DNA from: Leptolinea sp.
GTDB taxonomy: Bacteria > Chloroflexota > Anaerolineae > Anaerolineales > Anaerolineaceae
DNA length: 51,845 bases
Assembly (NCBI GenBank): GCA_012798535.1
Contig: JAAZMZ010000022.1
Location: forward strand, 1-51,845
Direction: 5' to 3'
This document shows, piece after piece, positions 18,361 to 27,200 of this stretch. The notes under the pieces were generated by a model. It made no database searches. It was not told where the DNA came from and saw nothing but the letters and a program-made list of their open reading frames with translations. Both the position numbers and the translations under genes were made by a program. Each line of letters begins with the position of its first letter. Position 1 is the first letter of the stretch.

Positions 18361-18366
18361 CTTTTC

Positions 18367-21300
18367 ATGCCAGATCTAGATTTTGAGTCAATCCCATTTG
18401 TTGACCATCAGGCAGCCAGAGCTGTCTTAAAACGGATTCAATCCCGTAACCCTGGTTTTGATGGGATTTTACCGGTGTTTCAATCCATTCTGGCTACTGC
18501 TGCCGACCCTGACCGGTCGCTGGTTAATTTTGAGCGATTCCTGGAATGCTCAGGACCATCGTTGATCTCTCTTCTAAAGGAAAATCCCCGGGTAATTGAA
18601 ATACTGGTGATCCTGTTCTCTGCCAGCCATTTTCTAACTGAAATTCTGCTCCGCAATCCAAGATCAATCACATTGTTGCTGGATCGGCAGGAATTGACCC
18701 GGCGCAAGACTATTGAACAGATCCAGCAGGAAGCCGAAGCCTTTGTTCGCCAGCAGAAAACCGACCTGGAGAAAAAAGACGCCCTACGCCAGTATCAACA
18801 AAATGAACTGCTGCGCATTGGCGCCAGTGATTTTCTCGATCTCTATGATCTGCTGGCAGTGGTTTCCCAGATTTCACGTACGGCCATTGCACTTATCCGT
18901 ATTTGCCTGAATATGGCAGTTACGCAGACGAATATTCCGGCCAATGGATTCGTTGTACTTGCCATGGGAAAACTGGGCGGACGTGAATTGAATTACAGCT
19001 CTGATATCGACCTGGTATTCCTCTGCCGCGATGATCCGAACAGATATATCCCGCTGGCTCAAAAGTTGATCGATAACCTAGCTTCAACAACCGCGAACGG
19101 ATTTCTCTACCGGGTGGATTTGCGATTGCGACCGTGGGGAAACGATGGTCCGCTGGTGACTACGGTGGAAGGATTCAAACATTATCTGCAGAGTGCCGCG
19201 CGTCTATGGGAAAAACAGGCTCTGCTTAAAATGCGTCCCATCGCCGGTGACCTGGCTCTCGGAGAAGAATTTCGAGATTCATCGTTTGTATTTATCATAA
19301 ACCAACCGCAGGAGGAAATCCGCTCTGAAGTATTTGCCATGAAGCAGCGTACAGAAGAAATCCTGAGAGAGAAAGGCCGCGAGTGGGGGGAAGTTAAACT
19401 TGGAGCCGGTTCCATCCGGGATATTGAATTTGTCATTCAGTACCTGCAACTGGTCAACCTGCAGCGTTTTCCACAGATCCGCACCCGAGCAACCTTGAAA
19501 GCCATTCCCCTCCTGCGGGCTGCCGGGCTGCTTCCTTCCGGCGATGCCCGAATTTTGCATGACGGGTATATTTTCTTGAGGACAATCGAACATTATCTGC
19601 AGATGATGGATTACCGGCAAACCTACACCCTCCCCACAGATCAATCGGCCATCAACATACTGGCTCGCCGTTTGGGGTTCTCATCCGGTCAAACTTTCAT
19701 TGAACGCTATCAGGAGCATTGCAAAGCTGTCCGCCAGATTTTCCTGCACACGGTTGGAGGTGAACCATCAAATCCTGAGGAAGCCTCCCCTTTGGTTTAC
19801 CAGCATATCTCCCGCATGGATACCTCATATATCGAGGTTTTTTCACCGGACGAGATTCAGAAACACGCGGAACTTGCCCAAAAGATCGATGAACAACACC
19901 CCGTTCTGGTCGATGTGGTCAACCTGGATGCCATCACCTGGCGGGTGACGATTGTGGCATTTGATTATCCAGGTGAACTTTCTGTAATATGCGGTCTTTT
20001 ATTTGTTCACGGTTTCAATATTTTAGATGGTTACGCTTTCACATACGAACCGGTTTTATCCTCTGCAATGGAAAAGGCCGGAAGCGAAGAAAAACAGATC
20101 CTTTCCGGCGGGGAAAACCGGCCCAAGATCGTAGATGTGTTCACGGTCAAATCAGTGGAACCGGGCAAAACGGACCAGTCGATGTGGGATGGTTATATTG
20201 CTGATCTAAACCTCATGCTGGAAAAGTTTCAGACCGGGCAACGGCGTGAAGCCCGGGGGCAACTGGCAAAACAGGTGGGCGCGGCTTACCATGCCGTTCC
20301 CGGGAAGCTGGGTCCACTGCTGCCCATCGAGATCGAGATCGACAACAGCCTTTCCCGGCGGTATACCGTCCTGCGTATCGATGCTCCGGATACGTTTGGT
20401 TTTCTCTATGAATTCACCAATGCTCTGGCATTTACCCGGACATATATCAACCGTATGGTCGTGCGCACCATAGGAAATCGGGCACAGGACATATTTTTTG
20501 TGAACGATGGCAATGGCAACAAGATCGAAGACATGGAAAAACAGCGCGAACTCAGAGCGGCTATAGTGTTGATCAAACACTTCACACATTTGCTGCCCAA
20601 CTCACCCAACCCCGAAATCGCCCTTCTTCATTTCCGGGAATTTCTGGCTCATCTTTTCCAGCGCCCCAATTGGCCAGATGAGATCACCTCTATCGAACAA
20701 TCCGACGTGTTGAAAGCTCTGGCGCACATCCTGGGTGTGAGCGACTTCTTATGGGATGATTTTTTACGAATGCAATACGCCAACCTCTTCCCGGTGGTGA
20801 AAGACGTTGGGGCGCTGGCTGTAGCCAAACCGATGCTTGAATTGAACAATGAGATGCTCCAGGCTGTCGAGACACGGGTAGTGGCTGGCATCGGGTATCC
20901 GGACTGGCGTGCCGCTCTGAATGCCTACAAAGACCGGGAACTTTTCCGCATTGATATGCGGCACATCCTGGGGTTAACAGCGGAATTCTGGGATTTTGCC
21001 TGTGAACTGACTGACCTGGCTGAAGTGGTCATTTCTTCGGCATTGAAGCTTTGTATGCAAGAATTGGTGGAGCGTTACGGCACTCCACTGATGGAAGATC
21101 AAAGACCTGCTCCCATAAGCATTGTGGCTCTAGGAAAGTGCGGCGGACGTGAACTGGGTTTCGCGTCGGATATTGAATTGATGTTTATTTACGATGGAAA
21201 AGGTTTTACGGATGGAACCGAAAAAATTGAGACAGGCGATTTTTTCGAGAAGCTGGTCAGGTCGATTGTCTCGACCATCCATGCCCGCCAGGAAGGAATA

Positions 21301-21960
21301 TTTCAGATTGATTTGCAGCTCAGACCATACGGGAAAGCCGGAAGCATGGCGGTATCTCTGGAGGCCTTCAAACGCTATTTCACACCCGAAGGTCCGGCCT
21401 GGGCGTATGAGCGGCAGGCTTTGGTCAAACTACGGCCGATTGCCGGTGATCCTTCACTGGGAGATACCATTTGCCGCTTGCGGGATGAGTATACCTATGG
21501 CAGCGGAAAATTTGACATCACCGCTATGCGTGCCATGCGTGAACGCCAGATCAGGCATCTCGTCACCGGTGGGACATTCAACGCAAAATACAGCCCGGGC
21601 GGGCTGGTGGATATCGAATATCTAATCCAGGGACTACAAATCAATCACGGGGCGCAAAATCCCAGCCTGCGGGTGACCAATATCCGTCAGGCAATGGCCC
21701 TATTGCACGAAAACGGAATTTTATCTGATAATGACTATACGCAGTTGCGCAAGGCTCACACTTTCCTGCGCTGGTTGATCGATTCCCTCCGCGTCGTGCG
21801 CGGCAATGCCAAAGATATTACTGTCCCACCATACGGTAGTGAAGAGTTCTCCTTCCTCGCCCGCCGCCTGCGTTACGAAAATAACATCGACCGTCTGCGC
21901 AATGACCTGCTTACCTATCAGACAGCAGTGCAGGAAATCAATTCCCGCCTGCTCGAATAA
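18367..21960 (+). CDS. glnE: Glutamine synthetase adenylyltransferase/deadenylase with internal ACT domains
   Basis: This protein of about 1197 residues controls glutamine synthetase by adding or removing AMP on its tyrosine. The first nucleotidyltransferase domain has GKLGGRELNYSSDIDL at about residues 200-215, with VDLRLRPWG after it and the helical motif GAGSIRDIEF. The second has GKCGGRELGFASDIEL at about 923-938, then IDLQLRPYGKAG and GGLVDIEYLIQ. Between them are two ACT-like modules (about 520-562 and 662-715) of the type that bind amino acids at the C-terminus of GlnD. E. coli GlnE is about 250 residues shorter and lacks these. The second catalytic acid of the C-terminal (adenylyltransferase) domain is Glu rather than Asp. 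I chose ATG 18367 over an upstream ATG at 18241 because the extra 42 residues look non-conserved and TATAAT lies just before 18367. Confidence 0.9.
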   Translation: MPDLDFESIPFVDHQAARAVLKRIQSRNPGFDGILPVFQSILATAADPDRSLVNFERFLECSGPSLISLLKENPRVIEILVILFSASHFLTEILLRNPRSITLLLDRQELTRRKTIEQIQQEAEAFVRQQKTDLEKKDALRQYQQNELLRIGASDFLDLYDLLAVVSQISRTAIALIRICLNMAVTQTNIPANGFVVLAMGKLGGRELNYSSDIDLVFLCRDDPNRYIPLAQKLIDNLASTTANGFLYRVDLRLRPWGNDGPLVTTVEGFKHYLQSAARLWEKQALLKMRPIAGDLALGEEFRDSSFVFIINQPQEEIRSEVFAMKQRTEEILREKGREWGEVKLGAGSIRDIEFVIQYLQLVNLQRFPQIRTRATLKAIPLLRAAGLLPSGDARILHDGYIFLRTIEHYLQMMDYRQTYTLPTDQSAINILARRLGFSSGQTFIERYQEHCKAVRQIFLHTVGGEPSNPEEASPLVYQHISRMDTSYIEVFSPDEIQKHAELAQKIDEQHPVLVDVVNLDAITWRVTIVAFDYPGELSVICGLLFVHGFNILDGYAFTYEPVLSSAMEKAGSEEKQILSGGENRPKIVDVFTVKSVEPGKTDQSMWDGYIADLNLMLEKFQTGQRREARGQLAKQVGAAYHAVPGKLGPLLPIEIEIDNSLSRRYTVLRIDAPDTFGFLYEFTNALAFTRTYINRMVVRTIGNRAQDIFFVNDGNGNKIEDMEKQRELRAAIVLIKHFTHLLPNSPNPEIALLHFREFLAHLFQRPNWPDEITSIEQSDVLKALAHILGVSDFLWDDFLRMQYANLFPVVKDVGALAVAKPMLELNNEMLQAVETRVVAGIGYPDWRAALNAYKDRELFRIDMRHILGLTAEFWDFACELTDLAEVVISSALKLCMQELVERYGTPLMEDQRPAPISIVALGKCGGRELGFASDIELMFIYDGKGFTDGTEKIETGDFFEKLVRSIVSTIHARQEGIFQIDLQLRPYGKAGSMAVSLEAFKRYFTPEGPAWAYERQALVKLRPIAGDPSLGDTICRLRDEYTYGSGKFDITAMRAMRERQIRHLVTGGTFNAKYSPGGLVDIEYLIQGLQINHGAQNPSLRVTNIRQAMALLHENGILSDNDYTQLRKAHTFLRWLIDSLRVVRGNAKDITVPPYGSEEFSFLARRLRYENNIDRLRNDLLTYQTAVQEINSRLLE

Positions 21961-22005
21961 AAAAACAGGTGGGAGAAGAGTCTCTTCCACCTGTTTATAT
22001 ATTTT
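21961..22005. terminator. Bidirectional terminator between glnE and fhs
   Basis: AAACAGGTGG (21963-21972) pairs with CCACCTGTTT (21987-21996), with a few extra pairs inside. On the plus strand it is followed by a T-rich run ending in TTTTTT. On the minus strand the A run at 21958-21965 supplies the U tract. It serves the two convergent genes. Confidence 0.85.
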
Positions 22006-22012
22006 TTCTTGC

Positions 22013-23917
22013 TTAGAACATCCCGACCACCCGGCCGGTCTCAAAATCGATATCGATATCAAAGAAAGCCGGACGGGTTGGCAAACCGGGCATAGTAGAC
22101 ATCTTACCCAGCAGTGGATACAGGAAACCTGCTCCCACCGAAGCACGGATATCGCGCACTGGAATGCGAAAACCTTTCGGAACACCCTTGAGCGCGGGAT
22201 CGTGACTGAGACTCAGATGCGTCTTGGCCATGCAGATCGGGATTTTATCAAACCCAAGACGGGAATAACTGGTGATTCGTTCTTCTGCTTCAGGAGAATA
22301 ATCCACCCCATCGGCGCCGTACACTTCGCGGGCAATGATCTCAATCTTTTCCTTGATGGATAGATCCAACGGGTATAGAAAATGGAAATTACGCGGTTTT
22401 TCACCGGCTTTGATCACTGCTTTTGCCAGCTCGATGGCGCCCTCACCACCCAGCGCCCAGTGACGGCAAACCACAGCATCTTCTGCTCCACCTTCCTCCA
22501 CCGCCGCTTTGCGCACCAGTGCCAGCTCAGCGTCGGTGTCTGTTGCAAACGAGTTGACAGCCACCACTACCGGAACTCCGAATTTTCGGGCCGTCTTGAT
22601 GTGGTGCACCATGTTCGGCAGACCGGCCTTCAGCAGTTCAAGGTTTTCATCTGTGTAGGCCGGATCCAACGGTTTTCCAGCCACAACCTTCGGCCCTCCC
22701 CCGTGCATTTTCAGAGCCCGGATGGTGGCTACCACCACAACCACATTGGGGATCAATCCAGAGGCGCGGCATTTGATATCGAAGAACTTTTCCATGCCCA
22801 TATCCGCACCAAAACCGGATTCGGTGATCACATAATCCGCCAGTTTTAAGGCAATCTTGTCTGCCACAATGGAACTGTTACCATGTGCAATATTCGCGAA
22901 AGGCCCGGCATGCACAAAGACCGGAGTGCCTTCCAGAGTTTGCATGAGATTGGGTTTGATGGCATCTTTCATCAAGACTGTCAGCGCGCCCGCCACACCC
23001 AGGTCATTGGCGTTGATCGCCTCTCCAGCTTTATTCGTTCCAATGACGATTTCTCCCAGCCGCCGGCGCATATCACGCAAGTCGGTAGTCAATGCCAGAA
23101 TGGCCATGATCTCGCTAGCCACGGTGATATCAAAGCCGGTATCACGTTCATGACCTTTCTCATCATCGCCGGTTCCCACGGTTACGCCACGCAGGAAACG
23201 ATCGCTGGTATCCATCACCCGCCGCCAGGTGATCGAGGCTGGATCAATATCCAGGCGGCATAATCGTTTGCGCTCTTCAACGGTTAATTCGTCTGGGTCC
23301 GTCTTTTTAATTCCCAATTTCTTCAGGCGGTCGATCATTCCCCGCCCGAAGCGCCTTTTTCCCGATTTATCTGCCGGGCACAGCCGGTTGAAAAGTTGCT
23401 CATCCGTTGCTTCAGATTCATGCAGCATACGAACATCGATAGCCGCGGCCAGCAGATTATTGGCGGCCGTAATGGCATGAATATCACCGGTCAGATGCAG
23501 GTTGAAATCTTCCATGGGGATGACTTGACTGTACCCACCGCCGGCAGCTCCGCCTTTGATTCCAAATGTGGGGCCCTGGCTTGGTTGGCGGATGCAGGTC
23601 ATCACTTTCTTTCCAAGATGCGCTCCCAGCGCCTGACTCAATCCCACCGTTGTCGTCGTCTTCCCTTCACCCAGCGGTGTTGGTGTTATTGCGGTCACAT
23701 CCACATAGATGCCGTCCGGCTTATTCTTCAGGCGATCCAGCACTTCCAGCTTCACTTTCGCTTTGACCGGGCCGTAAAACTCGATCTCTTCTGGCAACAA
23801 ACCCAACTCTTCTGCCACCTGTGAGATTGGTTTAAGGTCTGAATCCTGTGCAATTTCGATATCAGAGGGAACCGGGGTTTTTCGTTTCAAGGGGATGGGT
23901 TGAAATTCTCGGGTCAT
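22013..23917 (-). CDS. fhs: Formate--tetrahydrofolate ligase
   Basis: This 634-residue cytoplasmic enzyme joins formate to tetrahydrofolate using ATP to give 10-formyl-THF, the entry step of one-carbon units from formate and part of the methyl branch of the Wood-Ljungdahl pathway. The P-loop reads [12 protein letters not shown], followed by the conserved [11 protein letters not shown] and [10 protein letters not shown] segments and a C-terminal [10 protein letters not shown]. The family is normally about 550-560 residues; extra length here comes from an N-terminal extension and an insertion around residues 175-200. The chosen ATG at 23917 has AAGGAG 8 bases upstream; an ATG at 23953 is the longer alternative. 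No other one-carbon gene lies in the window, so an acetogenic role cannot be claimed; purine and formyl-methionine supply is sufficient. Confidence 0.94.
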   Translation of the reverse strand: MTREFQPIPLKRKTPVPSDIEIAQDSDLKPISQVAEELGLLPEEIEFYGPVKAKVKLEVLDRLKNKPDGIYVDVTAITPTPLGEGKTTTTVGLSQALGAHLGKKVMTCIRQPSQGPTFGIKGGAAGGGYSQVIPMEDFNLHLTGDIHAITAANNLLAAAIDVRMLHESEATDEQLFNRLCPADKSGKRRFGRGMIDRLKKLGIKKTDPDELTVEERKRLCRLDIDPASITWRRVMDTSDRFLRGVTVGTGDDEKGHERDTGFDITVASEIMAILALTTDLRDMRRRLGEIVIGTNKAGEAINANDLGVAGALTVLMKDAIKPNLMQTLEGTPVFVHAGPFANIAHGNSSIVADKIALKLADYVITESGFGADMGMEKFFDIKCRASGLIPNVVVVVATIRALKMHGGGPKVVAGKPLDPAYTDENLELLKAGLPNMVHHIKTARKFGVPVVVAVNSFATDTDAELALVRKAAVEEGGAEDAVVCRHWALGGEGAIELAKAVIKAGEKPRNFHFLYPLDLSIKEKIEIIAREVYGADGVDYSPEAEERITSYSRLGFDKIPICMAKTHLSLSHDPALKGVPKGFRIPVRDIRASVGAGFLYPLLGKMSTMPGLPTRPAFFDIDIDFETGRVVGMF

Positions 23918-24267
23918 GCATTTCTCCTTTTTATGAAACCGCAAAAGATCCAATACACCCTATTTTACTGTATGACAGGTTTTACCGGTTCCAAATTAGA
24001 TAAATCATGAATACACACCTTATTGGAGGAATTTTTTCAATATTAATCGGGAAACCGGACAGTTCAAAAAAATCCGGTCACAAACCTCTTTCCATGTTAT
24101 GTCTGTGTTTAACGACTCCCCTATTTAGGTTCTGCATAAAACTAATGACGTGTTTTTATTTCATCTAAACAAAATCTGAATATATGTGGACTACTATCAG
24201 CTTGAAATAATAGGGACAACACCAAAATCTTGTTTTATTCCTGAATGAACTTCAGGGAGGGTACTAG
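23918..24267. other. Intergenic region between divergent fhs and adaptor operon
   Basis: These 350 bases are AT-rich and contain no gene that I can support. The region must hold the fhs promoter (minus) and the adaptor-operon promoter (plus), but no convincing -35/-10 pair is visible for either. A small hairpin, CCTGAA (24240-24245) with TTCAGG (24251-24256) around TGAAC, lies just upstream of the Shine-Dalgarno GGGAGG (24255-24260) of the first adaptor gene. Its right arm touches that sequence and could modulate translation. Confidence 0.5.
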
Positions 24268-25686
24268 ATGAGTTTGCCAAAGAAGAACAATCAAATGAAG
24301 AAAATATGGTTACCGATATTGTTAGGTCTGGTTTTGGTAGGTGCCGGTGCGTACTGGTTTTGGAATAGCGGCTATTTCCAGAAGAAGAGTGAGACAACCG
24401 GGACGATCTCAACCGGTTATGGCACCAACCTTGTAAGAAAAGGCGATTACACGATTACGGCGACTGGTACCGGTGTTCTGGTAGCCGGAAATTCTGTAGA
24501 TCTCAGTTTTTCTACAGAAGGAATTGTGGAAGAGTTGATGGTCAAAGCCGGGCAGAAGGTTACCAAAGGGACTGAGCTCGCTAGAATGAACAATGCCAAG
24601 AGTCTGGAGGCTCAGGTGGCCGCGAACGAGATCACCCTGCTGGAAGCAAAGAAAACCCTGAGAGATCTACAGGAGTCAAAAGATGTGAACCTGGCGCAGG
24701 CCTATCAGGATATGCTGACCGCCCAGGAAACCTATAACGAAGCACTGAGAAAAGTGCAGCGCAAAGAATATGCCCGCTGCAGTGAAGAAGTGAATAAGCA
24801 AAATTTGCAGAAGCTGACCAACGCCCAATCGAGATTGGAGCAGATCGGCCTACGTTACCAGGGTTCTGATACCTGGAATGACGCCAAGAACACTTACGAT
24901 ACTGCTCTGGCCAATTACAACTACTGCATTAAATTCACCGAGCAGGAAAAGATCGATTTCCAGGCTTCTCTGGATGTGGCGGATGTGCAATTGAAGAAAG
25001 CAAAAACCACCTACGAGACCCTCAAAGCCTCCGCAGGGATTGATCCTGACGAATTGAAGCTAGCCGAAGCTAAAGTGGAAGAAGCTCAGATTAAACTCGA
25101 TCAGTCCAAAGAGAAATTGCAGGGCTCAACACTGACTGCCACCATCGACGGCACGGTGACTTATCTGAAAGCTAACGTGGGCGCGTATGTGGATACTTCC
25201 ACTTATATCACTATCTCTGACCTGACAACATCTGATGTCGATGTCAGCATAGAAGAGACTGATCTGGATAAACTGCATGTCGGAGCGAAAGCGGAAGTCG
25301 TTTTTGACTCGCTCCCCGATGATACATATACCGGTAAAGTCATTCAAGTCAACCCCGAACTCTCCACTTCAGGGCAATATCGTGTGGCTACGGCGGTGAT
25401 CAGTTTGGATGACATAGCGGGTACCAAATTAGAATCCATGCCTCTGGGTATCAATGCCAGTGTAAAGATCATTTCCAGCGAAGTAAAGGATGCCCTCCTG
25501 GTTCCTGCCAAAGCTGTTCGCAATATCGGCAATGGACAATACGGCGTGTTTGTAAAAAACACGGATGGTAATCTGATATTCAAAACTGTCGAAGTTGGAA
25601 TTATGGACAGCTCCACCGCCGAGATCATATCCGGATTGGAATTGAACGAGACGGTTAGCACAGGTCTTTCTTCCGGATCGAAATAG
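24268..25686 (+). CDS. MacA/HlyD-like transport adaptor 1
   Basis: This 472-residue protein has one N-terminal membrane anchor (about residues 11-30) and an extracytoplasmic body. The first lipoyl half (about 55-100) begins with VRKGDYTITATGTGVL. A long coiled-coil hairpin (about 105-280) follows, then the second lipoyl half near STLTATIDGTVTYL and a beta-barrel/membrane-proximal region (LHVGAKAEVVFDSL, VPAKAVRNIGNGQYGVFVK). Adaptors of this family couple MacB-type ABC pumps to export. Cys171 and Cys220 flank the hairpin tip, as in the next two paralogues. A strong GGGAGG precedes the ATG. It is the first gene of a six-gene operon with two more adaptors, a MacB-type ATPase and permease, and a lipoprotein. 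The substrate is unknown. Confidence 0.87.
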   Translation: MSLPKKNNQMKKIWLPILLGLVLVGAGAYWFWNSGYFQKKSETTGTISTGYGTNLVRKGDYTITATGTGVLVAGNSVDLSFSTEGIVEELMVKAGQKVTKGTELARMNNAKSLEAQVAANEITLLEAKKTLRDLQESKDVNLAQAYQDMLTAQETYNEALRKVQRKEYARCSEEVNKQNLQKLTNAQSRLEQIGLRYQGSDTWNDAKNTYDTALANYNYCIKFTEQEKIDFQASLDVADVQLKKAKTTYETLKASAGIDPDELKLAEAKVEEAQIKLDQSKEKLQGSTLTATIDGTVTYLKANVGAYVDTSTYITISDLTTSDVDVSIEETDLDKLHVGAKAEVVFDSLPDDTYTGKVIQVNPELSTSGQYRVATAVISLDDIAGTKLESMPLGINASVKIISSEVKDALLVPAKAVRNIGNGQYGVFVKNTDGNLIFKTVEVGIMDSSTAEIISGLELNETVSTGLSSGSK

Positions 25687-25716
25687 CATCGAGCCAGACC
25701 AATTAAGGATCAAATC

Positions 25717-27165
25717 ATGAATGCGTTTTCGAAAGTAAAAAATAAACGCCTGGTAATCGGTGGATCAATCCTGGTCTTGCTGGCTCTCGGCTGTCTGGCA
25801 TTTCTTAAATTTGAATCCGTTGGAAAGTTGCAAACTCAAACGACTCCATCTGTTAAGACCACAGAAGTTACAGTTGGCGATCTGACCGTTGACGTATCTG
25901 GAACAGGCAGCATCGTCGCTCCAAACGCTGTTGATCTGGCATTTTCCACAACCGGGAAGGTAGCCGAAGTAAATGTTAATCAGGGGTCCTTGGTGGATAA
26001 GGGTGACGTTCTGGCCAGGTTAGACCGCATCACCTCGCTGCAAATCGACGTACAGAACGCCAGGTTGAACCTCGATAAAGCGGAAAAAGCTCTGGAGGAC
26101 CTGGAAACGAATAAAGAGATCACCCTGGGAAAAGCCTTGATCGCCAAGTCTGATGCGGCTGCTGCTCTTGAAAAAGCCCAGAAGGGTGAAGTCAACAAGT
26201 ACACCGGGCGCTGCGAAAAATCTGTCACTGAGAGTTACTACTTTGAGTATATGTACCAGCGAGGATACTACCTTTACTGGGCTAGATTTCTAGAAGGCGG
26301 TTCCGGATACGGTGAAATGTACATCAGGGAAAACATGGCTCCCTATGAAAAGACCATGAGAACGAATTACGCAAACTGGAAATACTGCGAAGGATATTCA
26401 GAACTTGAAATTGAGCAGTCGCAGGCAGCCGTAGAAAAAGCCCAGGCTGATTATGACAAAGCGAGCAAGTATTATGACACATTGAAAGAAAATGACGGTA
26501 TCGATCCAGATGAGCTCGCCAATGCTCAGCAGACAAAGAAAAATGCGGAATTGCAATTGGAGGAAGCTCAGAGAATTCTGGATGGAGCAACGTTGACATC
26601 ACCCATTGATGGCACGGTATTATCTGTCTCTTCTTCTGTGGGCGAAATCCTTGATAAAGATACCTATAAATCTCCCTTCATCGAGATCGCCGATCTTAGC
26701 CAGCCTGTGTTGAAAGCCAGTTTCGATGAGAGTGATCTGGCAAGTTTGAATTCTGATTGTTCCGTGACCGCCACTTTCACGGGATTGAAGAACAAGACCT
26801 ATAAAGGCACAATCACCCAGATCGATCCAACATTGTCAACGAAAAACGGCGTTTCATCGGTAACGACATATATTCAAATAGAAAATGATCCATCAGAAGA
26901 AATCACCAACCTTCCTGTTGGATTAAACGCCACTCTAGAACTCGTCTGTCCCATTGCAAAAAATGTAACAAACGTTCCCCTTCAGGCATTGAAAAATGAG
27001 GAGGACGGAAAAGCACAGGTGTATGTTGTGAATTCTGATGGAACGTATACTGCCCACACCGTGGAAGTAGGCGTTAAGACCATGTCTGCAGCGGAAATCA
27101 AAGGTGATATTAAGGCTGGCGATAAAGTGGTCACCAGTACGATAAAACAGGTTGAAACAAAGTGA
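25717..27165 (+). CDS. MacA/HlyD-like transport adaptor 2
   Basis: This 482-residue paralogue of adaptor 1 has a single N-terminal helix (about 12-30), a lipoyl half beginning VGDLTVDVSGTGSI, a coiled-coil hairpin, the GATLTSPIDGTVLSV return strand and a membrane-proximal domain ending in VPLQALKNEEDGKAQVYVVN. The hairpin tip carries an unusual Tyr-rich insert (SYYFEYMYQRGYYLYW) between Cys166 and Cys224. The same cysteine pair brackets the tip in all three adaptors, although the sequences between them differ. The gene begins 30 bases after adaptor 1, with AAGGAT before the ATG. Three different adaptors for one ABC core suggests a mixed adaptor ring or alternative partners. That is inference. 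Confidence 0.87.
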   Translation: MNAFSKVKNKRLVIGGSILVLLALGCLAFLKFESVGKLQTQTTPSVKTTEVTVGDLTVDVSGTGSIVAPNAVDLAFSTTGKVAEVNVNQGSLVDKGDVLARLDRITSLQIDVQNARLNLDKAEKALEDLETNKEITLGKALIAKSDAAAALEKAQKGEVNKYTGRCEKSVTESYYFEYMYQRGYYLYWARFLEGGSGYGEMYIRENMAPYEKTMRTNYANWKYCEGYSELEIEQSQAAVEKAQADYDKASKYYDTLKENDGIDPDELANAQQTKKNAELQLEEAQRILDGATLTSPIDGTVLSVSSSVGEILDKDTYKSPFIEIADLSQPVLKASFDESDLASLNSDCSVTATFTGLKNKTYKGTITQIDPTLSTKNGVSSVTTYIQIENDPSEEITNLPVGLNATLELVCPIAKNVTNVPLQALKNEEDGKAQVYVVNSDGTYTAHTVEVGVKTMSAAEIKGDIKAGDKVVTSTIKQVETK

Positions 27166-27200
27166 AAAATACTCCAGGAATGGAGAGGAGCCAATATCAA

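Noticed and set aside
18241..18366. Upstream start for glnE that would add 42 residues
   Set aside because: The residues do not resemble GlnE, and a TATAAT lies between this start and the ATG at 18367.
23918..24267. A riboswitch or small RNA in the fhs/adaptor intergenic region
   Set aside because: Only one 6-bp hairpin next to a Shine-Dalgarno was found; no known riboswitch core was recognised.
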